From: Parazoarcus communis
GTDB lineage: Bacteria; Pseudomonadota; Gammaproteobacteria; Burkholderiales; Rhodocyclaceae
DNA: 64,000 bases
Direction of reading: 5' to 3'
Assembly (NCBI RefSeq): GCF_003111645.1
Contig: NZ_CP022187.1
Coordinates: 806,001 to 870,000 of the forward strand
The notes below the pieces were generated by a model. That model saw only the letters and a list, made by a program, of their open reading frames with translations, made no database searches and had not been told where the DNA came from. Position 1 is the first letter of the stretch. Each line of letters opens with the position of its first letter. Of this stretch, positions 41,575 through 52,010 are shown piece by piece. The translations under genes were made by a program, and so were the position numbers.

Positions 41575-43539
41575 TCATGCCGGCTGATGCGGCAGCTTCC
41601 GCGTATCGATCCAGCTCACCTTGCCGGTCCTGCGTTTCATTTCAGCATGCATGTGCGCAGTACCTCCCGGGCCGTCGCCACCTTCGCCGTTCCACAGGCA
41701 GATGAAAGACACCTTGTCGATGCCCCAGGACAGCGCGGTAGCGAGCAGCCAGCGGTTGCAGCGTTCGAACGGATTGGCGTCTGCTTCCGGCAGCGGACCG
41801 AGCTCGTCGGGAAGCACGCGAGGTGGATCGTCGAGCGCGTGCCGAATGCTGTCATAACGTGTGCGCCATCGCGCACCGTGCCTTGCCGACGCAACCGAGC
41901 GGGCCAGGAACTCAGGCTCCGGCAGCGGCAGCATCAGGTGCAGGCGAACCTGGCGTGCCTTGCAGGCTTCCAGAAACAGGATGTCGCCGCCACTGGCCCC
42001 CTGGGTCAGTGCGAGATCGCCAGGCCCGGCGCCAAGCGCATCGAGCGTGGCGCCGATTGCTGCGGCCGCCGCAGGCTCCAGGCCGGCAGGGAAGCGCGGT
42101 GTTGCTCTGTCGGGCGCATCTGCCATGTGCCCGCTGAACAGGAAGATCTGCCGCGGGACAAAGGGCGGTTCGGTGCGCGCGAGCGCATCGTCGATGATCT
42201 CGAACGCCGCAGCGGTTTCGGCCGGCCGGAAGCCCAGGTCGCGCAACAGGCACAGGCTGCGTCGGCTTGAGTCGAGCGCATGCCAGTCGCCGCCGGCAAC
42301 GGCCGTGGCATGCCGGTACGCCTCGCGAACGTGCGCCAGGTCGCCCCGGAGCAAACAGTATTCCGCATCGCTTGATCTGACCCGGTAGTCATCGGGCATC
42401 AAGGCAAGTGCGGCGCCAATCGACCACTGCAGGCCGTCGCTCAGGCGCCTGCTGTCGTCAGCCGCCTTTGCGCAGCCGAGGTGACGCCGAAGCAGCATGA
42501 GGGTGAGCGCATTGAGGCCGGCACGGTAGCGCGACGGATCGCGCATGAAGGCCTGACGGTAGTGTTCGATGGCAGCCGACAGCGGTGCGTTCTCGCTCGC
42601 TGCCCGGGCACGCATTGCGCCATGCGCAGCATCCGCGAGCGCCCAGCGGCTGATCCAGTCGGCTTTGTCGATGCTGCCGGCGAGTGCGCGTGTTTCGGGT
42701 GCCTCGGATGCCTCGGGGGTCTCAGTGACCAAACTGCAGACCGCCTCGCGTGCCTCGATCACGCGACCGAGGCGTGCGAGGCAGCTTGCCCGGCGCCGGC
42801 GAGCGAGGATGTGGCCGGGCTCGAGTTCGAGCACGCGGTCGAACTGTTCCAGCGCAAAGTCGCAGTGGCGCAGCCTCATGAGGGCATCGCCGGCTGCGAG
42901 CCTGGCGGCGATGTGCAGGGCAGTGCAGGGGGCTTCGTCTGCAAGCACCAGGATGTCGCCGGGGCGCGCGGAATCGAGGCGGTCTGCCCAGGCCGCGTAC
43001 GGCCCGGTGAGCGCGTTGCGCTGTACCGGCAGCAGTGTGCGCCAGTCGGGTTCGCGCAGATGCGGCAAGGCGTGATGAATCGGGCTCGTCCCGTGCTGGG
43101 CGTCCGGTAAGCTGCTGACCGTGTTGCTCAGGCGCTGGCGGTCGTCGATGAGGGAGTCCGGATCGGGTCCGCCCGCCTTAAGGTGATAGCGCAGCCGTTG
43201 ATTTTCGCCGGGGCTGGGGTCGGTGGCCGTGCCTTGTGTGGCTTGCACGAGAAACACACCGGAGGCGCGCAATGCATGACGTACGCCAAGTGCATGCCAG
43301 ACGTTCGGGTCGTCCAGCGTGATATCGGCCACGACGACGTCGGCCATCAACAGGTGCTGAAGCATGTCGGCATCAGCCTCCCCGGGCGGGCCTTCCGTTC
43401 TGGTGCGAAACACCTTCAGCCCGGCTGCGTGCAGCGCCGGGAGCATGTAGTCATCGAATATCCGCTCGAAGTCGATTGCCAGTCCGTCCTGACCGGGCTT
43501 GGAACCGAAGGGCATCGCGACAAAGGCGTGGCGCATCAC
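41575..43539 (-). CDS. TIR-like/deoxyribosyltransferase-fold, TPR (TRAFs-binding type) and SLOG-like protein
   Basis: A 654-residue cytoplasmic protein. The first 115 residues (FVAMPFG at 6-12, then MLQHLLMADVVVADITLDDPNVWHALG) resemble the nucleoside 2-deoxyribosyltransferase / TIR-like fold. The middle (about 170-450) is helical and repeat-like, as in TRAFs-binding/DUF4071 proteins. The C-terminus (about 440-650) resembles a SLOG/LOG nucleotide-binding domain (FLFSGHMAD, TQGASGGDILFLEACKA, MLPLPEPEF). The GTG start overlaps the stop of the GGDEF gene before it (GTGA), so they are co-translated. This architecture suggests nucleotide-derived signalling; no function is established. Confidence 0.72.
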   Translation of the reverse strand: MMRHAFVAMPFGSKPGQDGLAIDFERIFDDYMLPALHAAGLKVFRTRTEGPPGEADADMLQHLLMADVVVADITLDDPNVWHALGVRHALRASGVFLVQATQGTATDPSPGENQRLRYHLKAGGPDPDSLIDDRQRLSNTVSSLPDAQHGTSPIHHALPHLREPDWRTLLPVQRNALTGPYAAWADRLDSARPGDILVLADEAPCTALHIAARLAAGDALMRLRHCDFALEQFDRVLELEPGHILARRRRASCLARLGRVIEAREAVCSLVTETPEASEAPETRALAGSIDKADWISRWALADAAHGAMRARAASENAPLSAAIEHYRQAFMRDPSRYRAGLNALTLMLLRRHLGCAKAADDSRRLSDGLQWSIGAALALMPDDYRVRSSDAEYCLLRGDLAHVREAYRHATAVAGGDWHALDSSRRSLCLLRDLGFRPAETAAAFEIIDDALARTEPPFVPRQIFLFSGHMADAPDRATPRFPAGLEPAAAAAIGATLDALGAGPGDLALTQGASGGDILFLEACKARQVRLHLMLPLPEPEFLARSVASARHGARWRTRYDSIRHALDDPPRVLPDELGPLPEADANPFERCNRWLLATALSWGIDKVSFICLWNGEGGDGPGGTAHMHAEMKRRTGKVSWIDTRKLPHQPA

Positions 43540-45641
43540 TGCGGTCCTTTCGGCTCAGGGTCGGCGGTCGCGGCGTCGGACCCGGATGTCTGTCCGGGTG
43601 GGGCACAGCGCTTGCCGCTCGCTTCGTCTCCTGCGGCCGTGGAATCGTATTCGAACACGCGAACGGTGTTTCGGCCGGCTTCCTTCGCTCTGTACATCGC
43701 GTGATCGGCTTCCCGAATCAGCTGCCCGGCGCTGCGTCCCAGACCGCAGAACGTGGTGAGGCCGATGCTGGGTGTGCTGCAATGGACGTGTTCACCAAGC
43801 CGGTATTCCCGATTGAGTGCGGTGAGGATCTTGTTGGCGACCTGACACGCCTTGACGGTGGCCTCGCTGCAGTCCATGCCGAGGTTTTCGATCATGACCA
43901 CGAACTCGTCGCCGCCAAGGCGGGCAACGGTGTCACTCTCACGCACGGCATCGTACAGGCGGTGCGCGACTTCGCACAGCATCATGTCGCCGACCTCATG
44001 TCCATGGTTATCGTTGAGCGGCTTGAAGTTGTCGAGGTCGATGAACAGCACCGCGCCGCAGCATCTGCTGCGCTCACTCGCGAGCAGCGCGTGGCGGAGC
44101 CTGTCGTCCAGCAGCCGGCGGTTCGGCAGCCGAGTGAGCGGGTCGTAGAAGGCGAGTTCCCTGATCGCGGTTTCGGCGAGCTTGCGCTCGGTGATATCGA
44201 TGATCACGCCATCGATCCATTGCGCCTTGCCTGAATCGTCATACGAGGTTCGGCCACGTTCGCTCACCCAGCGCAGACGCCCGTTCTGCTGCCGGATACG
44301 ATACTCGACCTCGTAGGGCGTGCCGGCGCGCAGCGCAGCGTCGATGCTGCTCTTTACGCCCGCGGTGTCGTCGGGGTGAATGAACCTCGCGTAGGAGACG
44401 CGGCCTTCAAGAAAGGCATCTGCGGGTTCGCCGGTGAGCGCCCCGATGCTCGGACTGAGATGATGAAAGCGCCAGGTGGACTTGGGCTCTGAACGGAAAA
44501 CCGTGCCAGGCACGTTATCGACCAGATTGAGATAGCGGTCGCGACTCTGTGCCAGGGTGAGCGCGGCGGCGTCCATCCGCTTCACATGGCGTGCGTTGGA
44601 GAACATCACTGCGAACAGAAGCAGGTTCAGCGCGGTGCCGCCAAAAAGGATGATCCAGGGCTGGACGCTTACGGTGGCGATCTCGTATTCCGGGCGGCTG
44701 TGAAAGCGCAAGGTCCACTCGCGACCGCCGATCCGGATCTGCTTGTCGGCGTTGTGCCGCGCCTTGCGCACTTTCTGGCTCGTACTGAACAGCAGGTTGG
44801 CGGGCTCTGGCGTACCGTCGAACAGTTCGATCTCGGTGTCTTCGTCACGCTCGCCGAACAGCCCGCGCATGAGGTCGTGGGCGCGAAACGGGCTGTATAC
44901 GAATCCAAGCAGGGCTGCCCGACGCTGTGCTACCGAGTCCTGCGGCATCTGGTTGTGATACACGGGCAGGTAGATCAGAAAACCGGGCTGTACGTCCTCC
45001 TGCGTTTCCTGCACCAGCGTGACCTTGCCCGACAGTGCAGGCCAGCCGGTATCACGGGCACGCTCCATTGCCTCCCGACGAACCGGGTCGGAAAACATGT
45101 CGAACCCAAAGGCCCGCCGGTTGCGTTCGTCGAAGGGTTCGAGATAGACGATTGGCGTGAAGGTCTCGCGATCGCCTTTCGGCTCGATGTCGTAATACGG
45201 AAAGCCCTGCGCACGCACGGTTTGCAGATGCGAGGCCTTGTCCTCAGCCCGGACAAGCTGGGCGTAACCCGTCCCCTGGATGCCCGGAAGGTTCTCGTTG
45301 ATCGAAAGGCCTTCGACATATGCGTACCAGTCTCCCCGTGTAACCTCGTCGCTGGCGGCGAAGAGGGCACGTGCGCCCAGCAGAACCTGCTCATAGGCCT
45401 GCATGCGCGAAATAAGGGTGACCGTTTCCTTTTCGATACGGAACAGAAAGCGATCCTGGCCGCGCTTGAAAAAGGCGTGCGCGGAGAACTGCCAGGATAT
45501 GACCGTGAGTATCAGTGAAACACCCAGCACCACCCAGGCGGTCGACGTCTGGTTCAGCACACGGCGGACTTGTCGTGACGTTGAGGTTGAATCAGGCAGC
45601 ATGCCGACTCGTTCCGTGAGGTTACGGGGGCAGTCTTCCAC
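43536..45641 (-). CDS. CHASE / PAS / GGDEF diguanylate cyclase
   Basis: A 701-residue membrane cyclase. A membrane helix near 36-57, a periplasmic CHASE sensor domain (about 80-270, with QLVRAE and IVYLEPF typical of the family) and a second helix near 325-350 precede a PAS domain (about 370-500) and a GGDEF domain with intact GGDEF and I-site RESD five residues upstream. No EAL domain is present, so it should only make c-di-GMP. The start is GTG at 45641 with AGGAAA upstream; an internal ATG at 45602 is possible. Its stop overlaps the start of the TPR/SLOG gene. Confidence 0.9.
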   Translation of the reverse strand: MEDCPRNLTERVGMLPDSTSTSRQVRRVLNQTSTAWVVLGVSLILTVISWQFSAHAFFKRGQDRFLFRIEKETVTLISRMQAYEQVLLGARALFAASDEVTRGDWYAYVEGLSINENLPGIQGTGYAQLVRAEDKASHLQTVRAQGFPYYDIEPKGDRETFTPIVYLEPFDERNRRAFGFDMFSDPVRREAMERARDTGWPALSGKVTLVQETQEDVQPGFLIYLPVYHNQMPQDSVAQRRAALLGFVYSPFRAHDLMRGLFGERDEDTEIELFDGTPEPANLLFSTSQKVRKARHNADKQIRIGGREWTLRFHSRPEYEIATVSVQPWIILFGGTALNLLLFAVMFSNARHVKRMDAAALTLAQSRDRYLNLVDNVPGTVFRSEPKSTWRFHHLSPSIGALTGEPADAFLEGRVSYARFIHPDDTAGVKSSIDAALRAGTPYEVEYRIRQQNGRLRWVSERGRTSYDDSGKAQWIDGVIIDITERKLAETAIRELAFYDPLTRLPNRRLLDDRLRHALLASERSRCCGAVLFIDLDNFKPLNDNHGHEVGDMMLCEVAHRLYDAVRESDTVARLGGDEFVVMIENLGMDCSEATVKACQVANKILTALNREYRLGEHVHCSTPSIGLTTFCGLGRSAGQLIREADHAMYRAKEAGRNTVRVFEYDSTAAGDEASGKRCAPPGQTSGSDAATADPEPKGPQ

Positions 45642-45693
45642 GTTTCCTGATTATTGGCTATGGGTGGTGTCAGCTACACTGTGCGCTGGTTGA

Positions 45694-46173
<480 letters not shown>

Positions 46174-46181
46174 GCGCCTTC

Positions 46182-46661
46182 ATGCACATCCGTATCGATA
46201 TCGCGACCCAGCGTCTTGATCTGTTCGACGAGGACGGTTGCTGCATCCGGCGTTACCGTGTCTCGACGGCACTCAATGGTGCCGGCGAGCAGATGGACAG
46301 TGGCTGCACGCCGCGCGGCCGTCACCGTATCAGGGCCTGTATTGGCCGGTCGGCTGCATGGGGCACGGTTTTTCGCGGGCGCCGGCCGACGGGCGAAGTG
46401 TGGTCGCCTGCTTTTGCTGAAGCACATCCGGGGCGGGACTGGATTCTGTCCCGCATCCTGTGGCTGTGCGGCGAAGAGCCGGGTGTCAATCGTGGGGGGC
46501 GGGTGGACAGCATGCGTCGCTACATCTACATCCACGGGACCGGCGAGGACCAGCCGATGGGTGAGCCACGCTCACATGGCTGCATCCGCATGCGCAACGA
46601 CGACATCGTTGAACTGTTCGAACTCGTGAGTGCCGGCACGCGCGTGGAGATTGTTGAATGA
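46182..46661 (+). CDS. L,D-transpeptidase (YkuD domain)
   Basis: A 159-residue protein consisting of a YkuD domain. The catalytic motif is intact as IYIHGTGEDQ and SHGCIRM, with the nucleophilic cysteine in the latter. No signal peptide is visible, which is unusual for an enzyme of the periplasmic peptidoglycan; short YkuD proteins of this kind occur in betaproteobacteria. It starts eight bases after tadA and overlaps the GNAT gene (ATGA). Confidence 0.88.
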   Translation: MHIRIDIATQRLDLFDEDGCCIRRYRVSTALNGAGEQMDSGCTPRGRHRIRACIGRSAAWGTVFRGRRPTGEVWSPAFAEAHPGRDWILSRILWLCGEEPGVNRGGRVDSMRRYIYIHGTGEDQPMGEPRSHGCIRMRNDDIVELFELVSAGTRVEIVE

Positions 46662-47092
46662 AGGATATCGAACTGGTCCTGCTCGACTGGACTGAAGCCG
46701 CGCCCCGTGCGATGCCGCTGCGCGAACGCGTGTTCGTGGTCGAGCAGGGCGTGCCGGCAGACCTGGAGCTGGACGAATACGATCCGCTGTCCCGGCACGC
46801 GCTGGCGCTGGCGGAGCACGGTCACGTGCTGGCAACCGGCCGCTTGCTTCCGGACGGACACATCGGACGCATGGCGGTCGATGCGGCGTGGCGCGGGCGT
46901 GGCGTCGGCGGTCTGGTGCTGGAGGCGCTGGTGGAAGAAGCCTGGCATCGGCGCATGCACGAAGTGGTGCTCAATGCCCAGGTCAGCGCGATTGACTTCT
47001 ACCTTCGGCACGGCTTCGTGGCCGAAGGCGAGACCTTCATGGATGCGGGGATTGTTCACCGCCGGATGCGTCGATTCCGAAGCGGTGGGTAA
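46658..47092 (+). CDS. GNAT-family N-acetyltransferase
   Basis: A 144-residue GNAT protein with the acetyl-CoA pyrophosphate loop in AWRGRGVGGLVLEAL (around residue 78) and the closing FYLRHGFVAEGETF. Substrate unknown; the ElaA-like/YjcF-like group fits by length. It overlaps the YkuD stop at its start and the convergent NRDE gene by 56 bases at its end. Confidence 0.88.
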   Translation: MKDIELVLLDWTEAAPRAMPLRERVFVVEQGVPADLELDEYDPLSRHALALAEHGHVLATGRLLPDGHIGRMAVDAAWRGRGVGGLVLEALVEEAWHRRMHEVVLNAQVSAIDFYLRHGFVAEGETFMDAGIVHRRMRRFRSGG

Positions 47093-47828
47093 CGATGCTG
47101 CGCTGCTTCCCGCCGGGCAGCCAGGTCCATTCGGTAAGGCAGGCCTCACCCCCGCGGTCGACCGTCAGCAGGGTCGAGCAGCGGGTGCCGTATGTCGGCG
47201 AGTCGATGAATGCGGTGGAAAGCCGGCGCTCCCACTCCAGGCTGATGCCGGTATCCGGAAGTTCATGATCGGCAACCGGCGTGGTGTCTCTTAGCAGGGT
47301 CAGGAAGGCTTCGCTGTCAGGGAGCGTGTGCAGTGCCGCCGAGAAGGCGTCTCGCGCCCGCTTGAGCTTGGGCCATTCGGTGTCGAGCACATGATTCGAC
47401 AGCCCGTACACGCCGGGCGCCAGCAAACGCACCGCACCGGTGGTGCTTTCATGGATGCCGAGCCGGGTGCCGTCGCTCACCAGAAGATTGAACCCGGCAT
47501 AGCCGGCACTGCTGCGTGCGATGTTTTCAAGCGTTTCGCGGCTGCCAGACCCGGACTCGAGCGCGGCACGCACCAGGGCACCCCGTGAGGGCAGGCCGCT
47601 GGTACGCTGGCTCGGGTCGCGGAAATTGGTCAGCGCCGAGAATCGTCCCTTGCGGCTGATACCCATCCAGGTGCCGCCGGCTTCGAGATCACGCCCGGCA
47701 AGCAGCTGCGGCGCATCGGTCCACCAGTGGGCGGGACTCGCCGGGCGGTTGACGAATTCGTCGCGGTTGGCCGCGACGATCAGAGGGTAATCCGGATGGG
47801 CCTGCCATCCGGTGACGATCAGACACAC
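47037..47828 (-). CDS. NRDE (TANGO2-like) family protein
   Basis: A 263-residue NRDE protein, related to eukaryotic TANGO2 and of Ntn-hydrolase-like fold. The N-terminal signature is C2-L-I then ANRDEF. The start is assigned to GTG at 47828 so that cysteine is residue 2, as in the family; GTG at 47840 would add four residues. It overlaps the DUF4936 gene by ten bases at its start. Its molecular function is not settled; links to haem or lipid handling are reported for relatives. Confidence 0.85.
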   Translation of the reverse strand: MCLIVTGWQAHPDYPLIVAANRDEFVNRPASPAHWWTDAPQLLAGRDLEAGGTWMGISRKGRFSALTNFRDPSQRTSGLPSRGALVRAALESGSGSRETLENIARSSAGYAGFNLLVSDGTRLGIHESTTGAVRLLAPGVYGLSNHVLDTEWPKLKRARDAFSAALHTLPDSEAFLTLLRDTTPVADHELPDTGISLEWERRLSTAFIDSPTYGTRCSTLLTVDRGGEACLTEWTWLPGGKQRSIVTHRFGIDASGGEQSPHP

Positions 47829-48127
47829 TCGACGAAGCACTCCATGTGCCGTGCCGAGCCCGGCTGAATGATGCCTTCCAGCCCGTGCTGCCCGACGCCC
47901 TCGCGCAGCGCCTGCTCGAAGGCGCCCGTGTCTGCCACGCCGTCGTAGACCTCCATCCAGGTCGTGTCCTCATGATCGCGAACAAACAGCCGGCCCACCA
48001 CCCCGGTCATTTTCCCGAGTGCAAGCTGCATGTTGCGCACCGAGGCGTGAGCGTCATCGACGTCCACGCCATCGCGGATACGGTAATAGATGAAGTAATG
48101 CTTCAACGAGCTGTCGTCTGCGGGCAT
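47819..48127 (-). CDS. DUF4936 family protein
   Basis: A 102-residue small cytoplasmic protein beginning with HYFIYYRIRDG, recognised as the betaproteobacterial DUF4936 family. It lies between ygfZ and the NRDE gene on the same strand and overlaps the latter. Function unknown; its size and strand pattern recall ABM/dimeric alpha-beta-barrel proteins, which is only an impression. Confidence 0.75.
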   Translation of the reverse strand: MPADDSSLKHYFIYYRIRDGVDVDDAHASVRNMQLALGKMTGVVGRLFVRDHEDTTWMEVYDGVADTGAFEQALREGVGQHGLEGIIQPGSARHMECFVECV

Positions 48128-48148
48128 GATCGTGTTACCTGTGAATTG

Positions 48149-49177
48149 TCAGGGCAGGGCGTAAGGCAGGTCGAGAACGGCGAGTGCCGGGCCGTCGGGT
48201 GCGCCGAGGTGAACGTCCCCATCCTCCGCACAGCTGTTCTGCATCACGGCCAGTGCTTCGAAGCTGCCGTCTCCGAGCGCGGCGACATTGACCAGCTTGC
48301 CTGCCGACTGGTCGCCGAATGCAGGAGAGTAGAGGTCGGCGCCTGCCGTCGGTGCGCTTTCCGCAGCGATGGATACGCGATACATCCGCTTCTTCAGTTT
48401 GCCGAGGTACTTGGTACGGGCGACGATTTCCTGCCCCGGATAGCAGCCCTTCTGGAAACTGATGCCGCCGATGAGGTCGTAATTGAGCATCTGCGCAACG
48501 AACTCTTCCTGCGTGGCCGAAGTCACAAGCGGCACCCCGGCGCGCACCATTGCGAGATGCCAGGCGTTGGTGCCCGCCGGAATGGCGCCTGCTGCGCGGA
48601 TCCTGCGGAACAAGTCGGGTGCGGCGTCGGCATCGACCACTGCGATGGCTGCCTCGGCGCCGATGCGAACGATACGGATGCCGTCAGCCAGAGATTCCTG
48701 CATGTCTGCGGCCGGGAAGGGCAGGCCTGCTGCTTCGAGGCAGGCCCCGAGCTTCGCACCGGCAAGTCCGATCAGCGCCCGGGTCGCACTTGCGTCGGCG
48801 AGCTTGACCTTGCTGCGCAGGATGTACATCGACAGCTTCTTGTGCATCGCCGGCAGGATGTCGGCCGACATCAGCAGGCTGTGGCCGTCCTCTTCGCGCC
48901 ACAGCAGGAAGCTCGCAAGCATGCGTCCCTTCGGGCTGTTGAAGCTGTTCCACTGTGCGCTGCCTGCAGGCAGCTTGTTCACATCGTTGGAAAACAGGTT
49001 GTGGAGGTAAGCGGCCGAGTCCGGGCCCGTGCTCTGTACCAGTCCGAGGTGAAGCAGCGGCACTGCAAGCGTTCCTGTCGCAAGCGCGGCGGCCTCGGCC
49101 GTTGCGTCGCCGAACGATACGAAGTTGTCGTCGAGGGTCGCTCCCTCGCCGGAAAGAAAGTCTGTCCAGGTTGTCAT
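48149..49177 (-). CDS. ygfZ: tRNA-modifying / Fe-S cluster assembly protein YgfZ
   Basis: A 342-residue folate-binding protein of the GcvT-like fold. The family signature KGCYPGQE is present around residue 240. YgfZ supports tRNA 2-methylthiolation and repair or assembly of certain iron-sulfur enzymes in the cytoplasm. It is divergent from mltG, about 150 bases away, and heads the leftward set ygfZ-DUF4936-NRDE. Confidence 0.92.
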   Translation of the reverse strand: MTTWTDFLSGEGATLDDNFVSFGDATAEAAALATGTLAVPLLHLGLVQSTGPDSAAYLHNLFSNDVNKLPAGSAQWNSFNSPKGRMLASFLLWREEDGHSLLMSADILPAMHKKLSMYILRSKVKLADASATRALIGLAGAKLGACLEAAGLPFPAADMQESLADGIRIVRIGAEAAIAVVDADAAPDLFRRIRAAGAIPAGTNAWHLAMVRAGVPLVTSATQEEFVAQMLNYDLIGGISFQKGCYPGQEIVARTKYLGKLKKRMYRVSIAAESAPTAGADLYSPAFGDQSAGKLVNVAALGDGSFEALAVMQNSCAEDGDVHLGAPDGPALAVLDLPYALP

Positions 49178-49330
49178 GGTCTTGTCGGTCAGTATCAGGG
49201 TGTTTGGGGGCAGGCCGTCGGCCGTGGCGATGAAGTATTATAGGGCCCCGCCGCGATCCGGCAGTCCCTTGTTAGCTTGGTGTTGTCTGGCGGCCGGTCA
49301 TGGCCGGCGGGCAATGCCACACGATTTTCG

Positions 49331-50320
49331 ATGAAGAAACTCTTCCTCAGCCTCGTTACCGTTGTTGTGCTGGCCGCCGTCATCATGGGATCGGTCGGGT
49401 GGTGGTTTGCCCATCGCCCGCTTTCGCTCAAGCAGCCGGTCGTGGATTTTACCGTGCAGCGTGGCTCGAACATGCGTCAGGCCGCCAGTGCCATCGCCGC
49501 CGCCGGCGTCGAACTCAAGCCGGCCGTGCTTTACTGGCTGGCCAGACTGGCGGGCAAGGCGAGCCTGATCAAGGCCGGCAGTTATGAAGTGCATGAAGGC
49601 ATCACGCCGTGGCTGCTGATCCTGAAGCTGTCGTCGGGTGACGTGTCGCAGGGCGAGGTGCTGCTGGTCGAAGGCTGGAATTTCCGCCAGGTCCGGGCCG
49701 CCCTCGAATCCAACCCGAACCTGCAGGCGGATACCGCAGGGCTGAGCGACGCGGAGATCCTGAGCCGGATCGGCGCGAGTGAGCCGAGCCCGGAGGGTCT
49801 GTTCTTCCCCGACACGTATCTGTTCGACAAGCAGTCGAGCGCGCTGGCGCTGCTTGCACGTGCCTACCAGATCATGCACAAGCGCCTCGACGAAGTCTGG
49901 GCCGCCCGAGACGAAACGTCGCCGCTGCGCACGCCGTACGAAGCGCTCATTCTGGCCTCGATCATCGAAAAGGAGACCGGCCGCGCGGAGGATCGCAGCG
50001 TGGTGGGATCGGTGTTTGCCAACCGCTTGCGCATCGGCATGCGCCTGCAGACCGATCCCACGGTGATCTACGGCCTCGGCGAGGATTTCGACGGTCGGCT
50101 CCGCCGCCGCCACCTGGACACCGATCATCCGTGGAATACGTATACCCGCGCGGGACTGCCGCCCACACCGATTGCCATGCCCGGTCTTGACTCCCTGGAG
50201 GCTGCGGTCCGGCCGCAGAAAACCGATTTTCTGTATTTTGTTGCACGCGGGGATGGCAGCAGCGAGTTCTCGCGCAATCTCAATGATCATAATCGCGCGG
50301 TCGATCGCTATCAGCGCTGA
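49331..50320 (+). CDS. mltG: endolytic murein transglycosylase MltG
   Basis: A 329-residue YceG/MltG protein with a single N-terminal membrane anchor (about residues 4-25) and a LysM-like then lytic domain in the periplasm. The catalytic glutamate is in ASIIEKETG and [12 protein letters not shown] follows. It cuts nascent peptidoglycan strands and helps set their length. The start at 49331 begins MKKLFLS; the frame is open further upstream but lacks support. It begins the conserved run mltG-tmk-holB-pilZ-tatD. Confidence 0.95.
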   Translation: MKKLFLSLVTVVVLAAVIMGSVGWWFAHRPLSLKQPVVDFTVQRGSNMRQAASAIAAAGVELKPAVLYWLARLAGKASLIKAGSYEVHEGITPWLLILKLSSGDVSQGEVLLVEGWNFRQVRAALESNPNLQADTAGLSDAEILSRIGASEPSPEGLFFPDTYLFDKQSSALALLARAYQIMHKRLDEVWAARDETSPLRTPYEALILASIIEKETGRAEDRSVVGSVFANRLRIGMRLQTDPTVIYGLGEDFDGRLRRRHLDTDHPWNTYTRAGLPPTPIAMPGLDSLEAAVRPQKTDFLYFVARGDGSSEFSRNLNDHNRAVDRYQR

Positions 50321-50331
50321 GGAGTAGTCCG

Positions 50332-50964
50332 TTGGAAGCAGAGGTGCAGAAAGGGCGTTTCATTACCTTCGAGGGAATCGATGGCGCCGGCAAGAGCAGT
50401 CAGATTGCCGCCGTGGTGTCGCTGCTGGGCGCACGCGGGCTCGTTGTCGAGCAGTCGCGCGAGCCCGGTGGAACCCGGCTTGGTGAGTCGCTGCGCGAGC
50501 TCCTGCTGCATGAACCGATGCACCTCGAAACCGAGGCCATGCTCATGTTTGCCGCCCGACGCGAACATCTTGCAGCGCGCATCGAGCCCGCACTGCTGCG
50601 GGGCGAGTGGGTGGTGTGCGACCGTTTCTCCGATGCAACCTACGCCTATCAGGTCGGTGGCCGCGGCCTCGAACCGGAAAAGTTTGCGGCACTTGAAACC
50701 TGGGTGCATCCGGGCCTGCAACCTGACCTCACCCTGCTGTTCGATCTGCCTCCCGAGGTCGCTGCGAGCCGGGTGGCCTCGACGGGCGCCGATCCCGACC
50801 GCTTTGAACGCGAACAGCGGGACTTCTTCGTGCGCGTGCGTGAGGCCTACCTCGAACGCGCCCGCCATGCCCCCGGGCGCATCTGCGTGATCGATGCCAA
50901 TCGTTCGCCGGAACAGATCAGGGAAGAAATCGAGACCCTGATCAAGGAGCGCTTCTTCGCATGA
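50332..50964 (+). CDS. tmk: thymidylate kinase
   Basis: A 210-residue kinase forming dTDP from dTMP. The P-loop is [10 protein letters not shown] (about residues 14-23), followed by REPGGT and [12 protein letters not shown]. The start is TTG at 50332 with GAGGAG seven bases upstream, eleven bases after mltG. Its stop overlaps the holB start (ATGA). Confidence 0.96.
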   Translation: MEAEVQKGRFITFEGIDGAGKSSQIAAVVSLLGARGLVVEQSREPGGTRLGESLRELLLHEPMHLETEAMLMFAARREHLAARIEPALLRGEWVVCDRFSDATYAYQVGGRGLEPEKFAALETWVHPGLQPDLTLLFDLPPEVAASRVASTGADPDRFEREQRDFFVRVREAYLERARHAPGRICVIDANRSPEQIREEIETLIKERFFA

Positions 50965-52010
50965 TCCAGCCATGGCTTCAACCGACCTGGGGCAGACTGG
51001 TTGCGCTCGAGGGCAAGCTCCCGCATGCGCTGCTGTTCGTCGGGGCGCCGGGGCTGGGCAAGCGCGAACTGGCTGAAAGCCTGGCCGCCCGCCTGCTGTG
51101 CGAGTCACCGCTGGCTGACGGTCATGCCTGCGGCCGCTGCGACGCCTGCCTGTGGCGCGAGGCGGGCAACCATCCGGACTTCTATCGCGTGGTCCCGGCC
51201 GCGGCGGCAGATCAGGCCGATGCCGGCGAGGATGCGCCTGCAGGCGATGCAACGGGGGCCAAGCCCAAGTCGAATCAGATCGTGATCGATCAGATCCGCG
51301 AACTGCAGTCCGCGCTCGCAGTGACCGGGCATCACAGCGCGCAACGGGTGGTCGTGCTCGATCCGGCAGAGGCAATGAACACCTTCACCGCAAACGCCTT
51401 GCTCAAGCTGCTCGAGGAGCCACCCGAGGGCTGCAGCTTCTTGCTCGTATCCTCGGCACCGCGCAGGTTGCTGCCGACGATTCGCAGCCGTTGTCAGCAA
51501 TGGAGCTTTCCGCGTCCCGATGCGGCCCAGCGTGCAGCCTGGCTGGCCGGCGAACGCACGGAAATGCAGGGCCTGCTTGCACTGGCAGGCGGCATGCCCC
51601 TGGCGGCGAAGCGGCTGGCGGAGCAGGGCGGCGTTGGCTTGCTGGAGCGCTTCGTGCGCGATCTGTCGGGAGAACCGGACGCGCTCAGGCTGGCCGGGCA
51701 ATGGGAGGCCTGGCTCAAATCCAAGGAAGCCCTTGCAGCCGGTTTCGGCCTGAGCACGCTGGTGGAGTGGATGCAGCGCTGGGTCGCGGATGTGGTCAGC
51801 CTGCGTCTTGGCGGCCAGGTGCGCTTCTTTCCGGCACAGGAAAAAGCGCTCTCGGCGCTGGCTGGCCGCATGAGCGTGGCGGCTGCGAGCAGCTGTTACA
51901 ATGAGATCGCCCAGATTCGACGCGTCGCCACGCACCCGCTGAACCTTCGCCTATTTCTTGAAGACATGCTGATGCGCTATGCACGCGCAGTGAAAGGAGC
52001 CCGGACTTGA
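50961..52010 (+). CDS. holB: DNA polymerase III subunit delta prime
   Basis: A 349-residue clamp-loader subunit. It has a P-loop-like [10 protein letters not shown], the zinc-binding cysteines CGRCDACLW, and the SRC-type stretch TIRSRCQQW. It takes part in loading the sliding clamp. Start and stop overlap tmk and pilZ, so the three are translated together. Confidence 0.95.
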   Translation: MIQPWLQPTWGRLVALEGKLPHALLFVGAPGLGKRELAESLAARLLCESPLADGHACGRCDACLWREAGNHPDFYRVVPAAAADQADAGEDAPAGDATGAKPKSNQIVIDQIRELQSALAVTGHHSAQRVVVLDPAEAMNTFTANALLKLLEEPPEGCSFLLVSSAPRRLLPTIRSRCQQWSFPRPDAAQRAAWLAGERTEMQGLLALAGGMPLAAKRLAEQGGVGLLERFVRDLSGEPDALRLAGQWEAWLKSKEALAAGFGLSTLVEWMQRWVADVVSLRLGGQVRFFPAQEKALSALAGRMSVAAASSCYNEIAQIRRVATHPLNLRLFLEDMLMRYARAVKGART

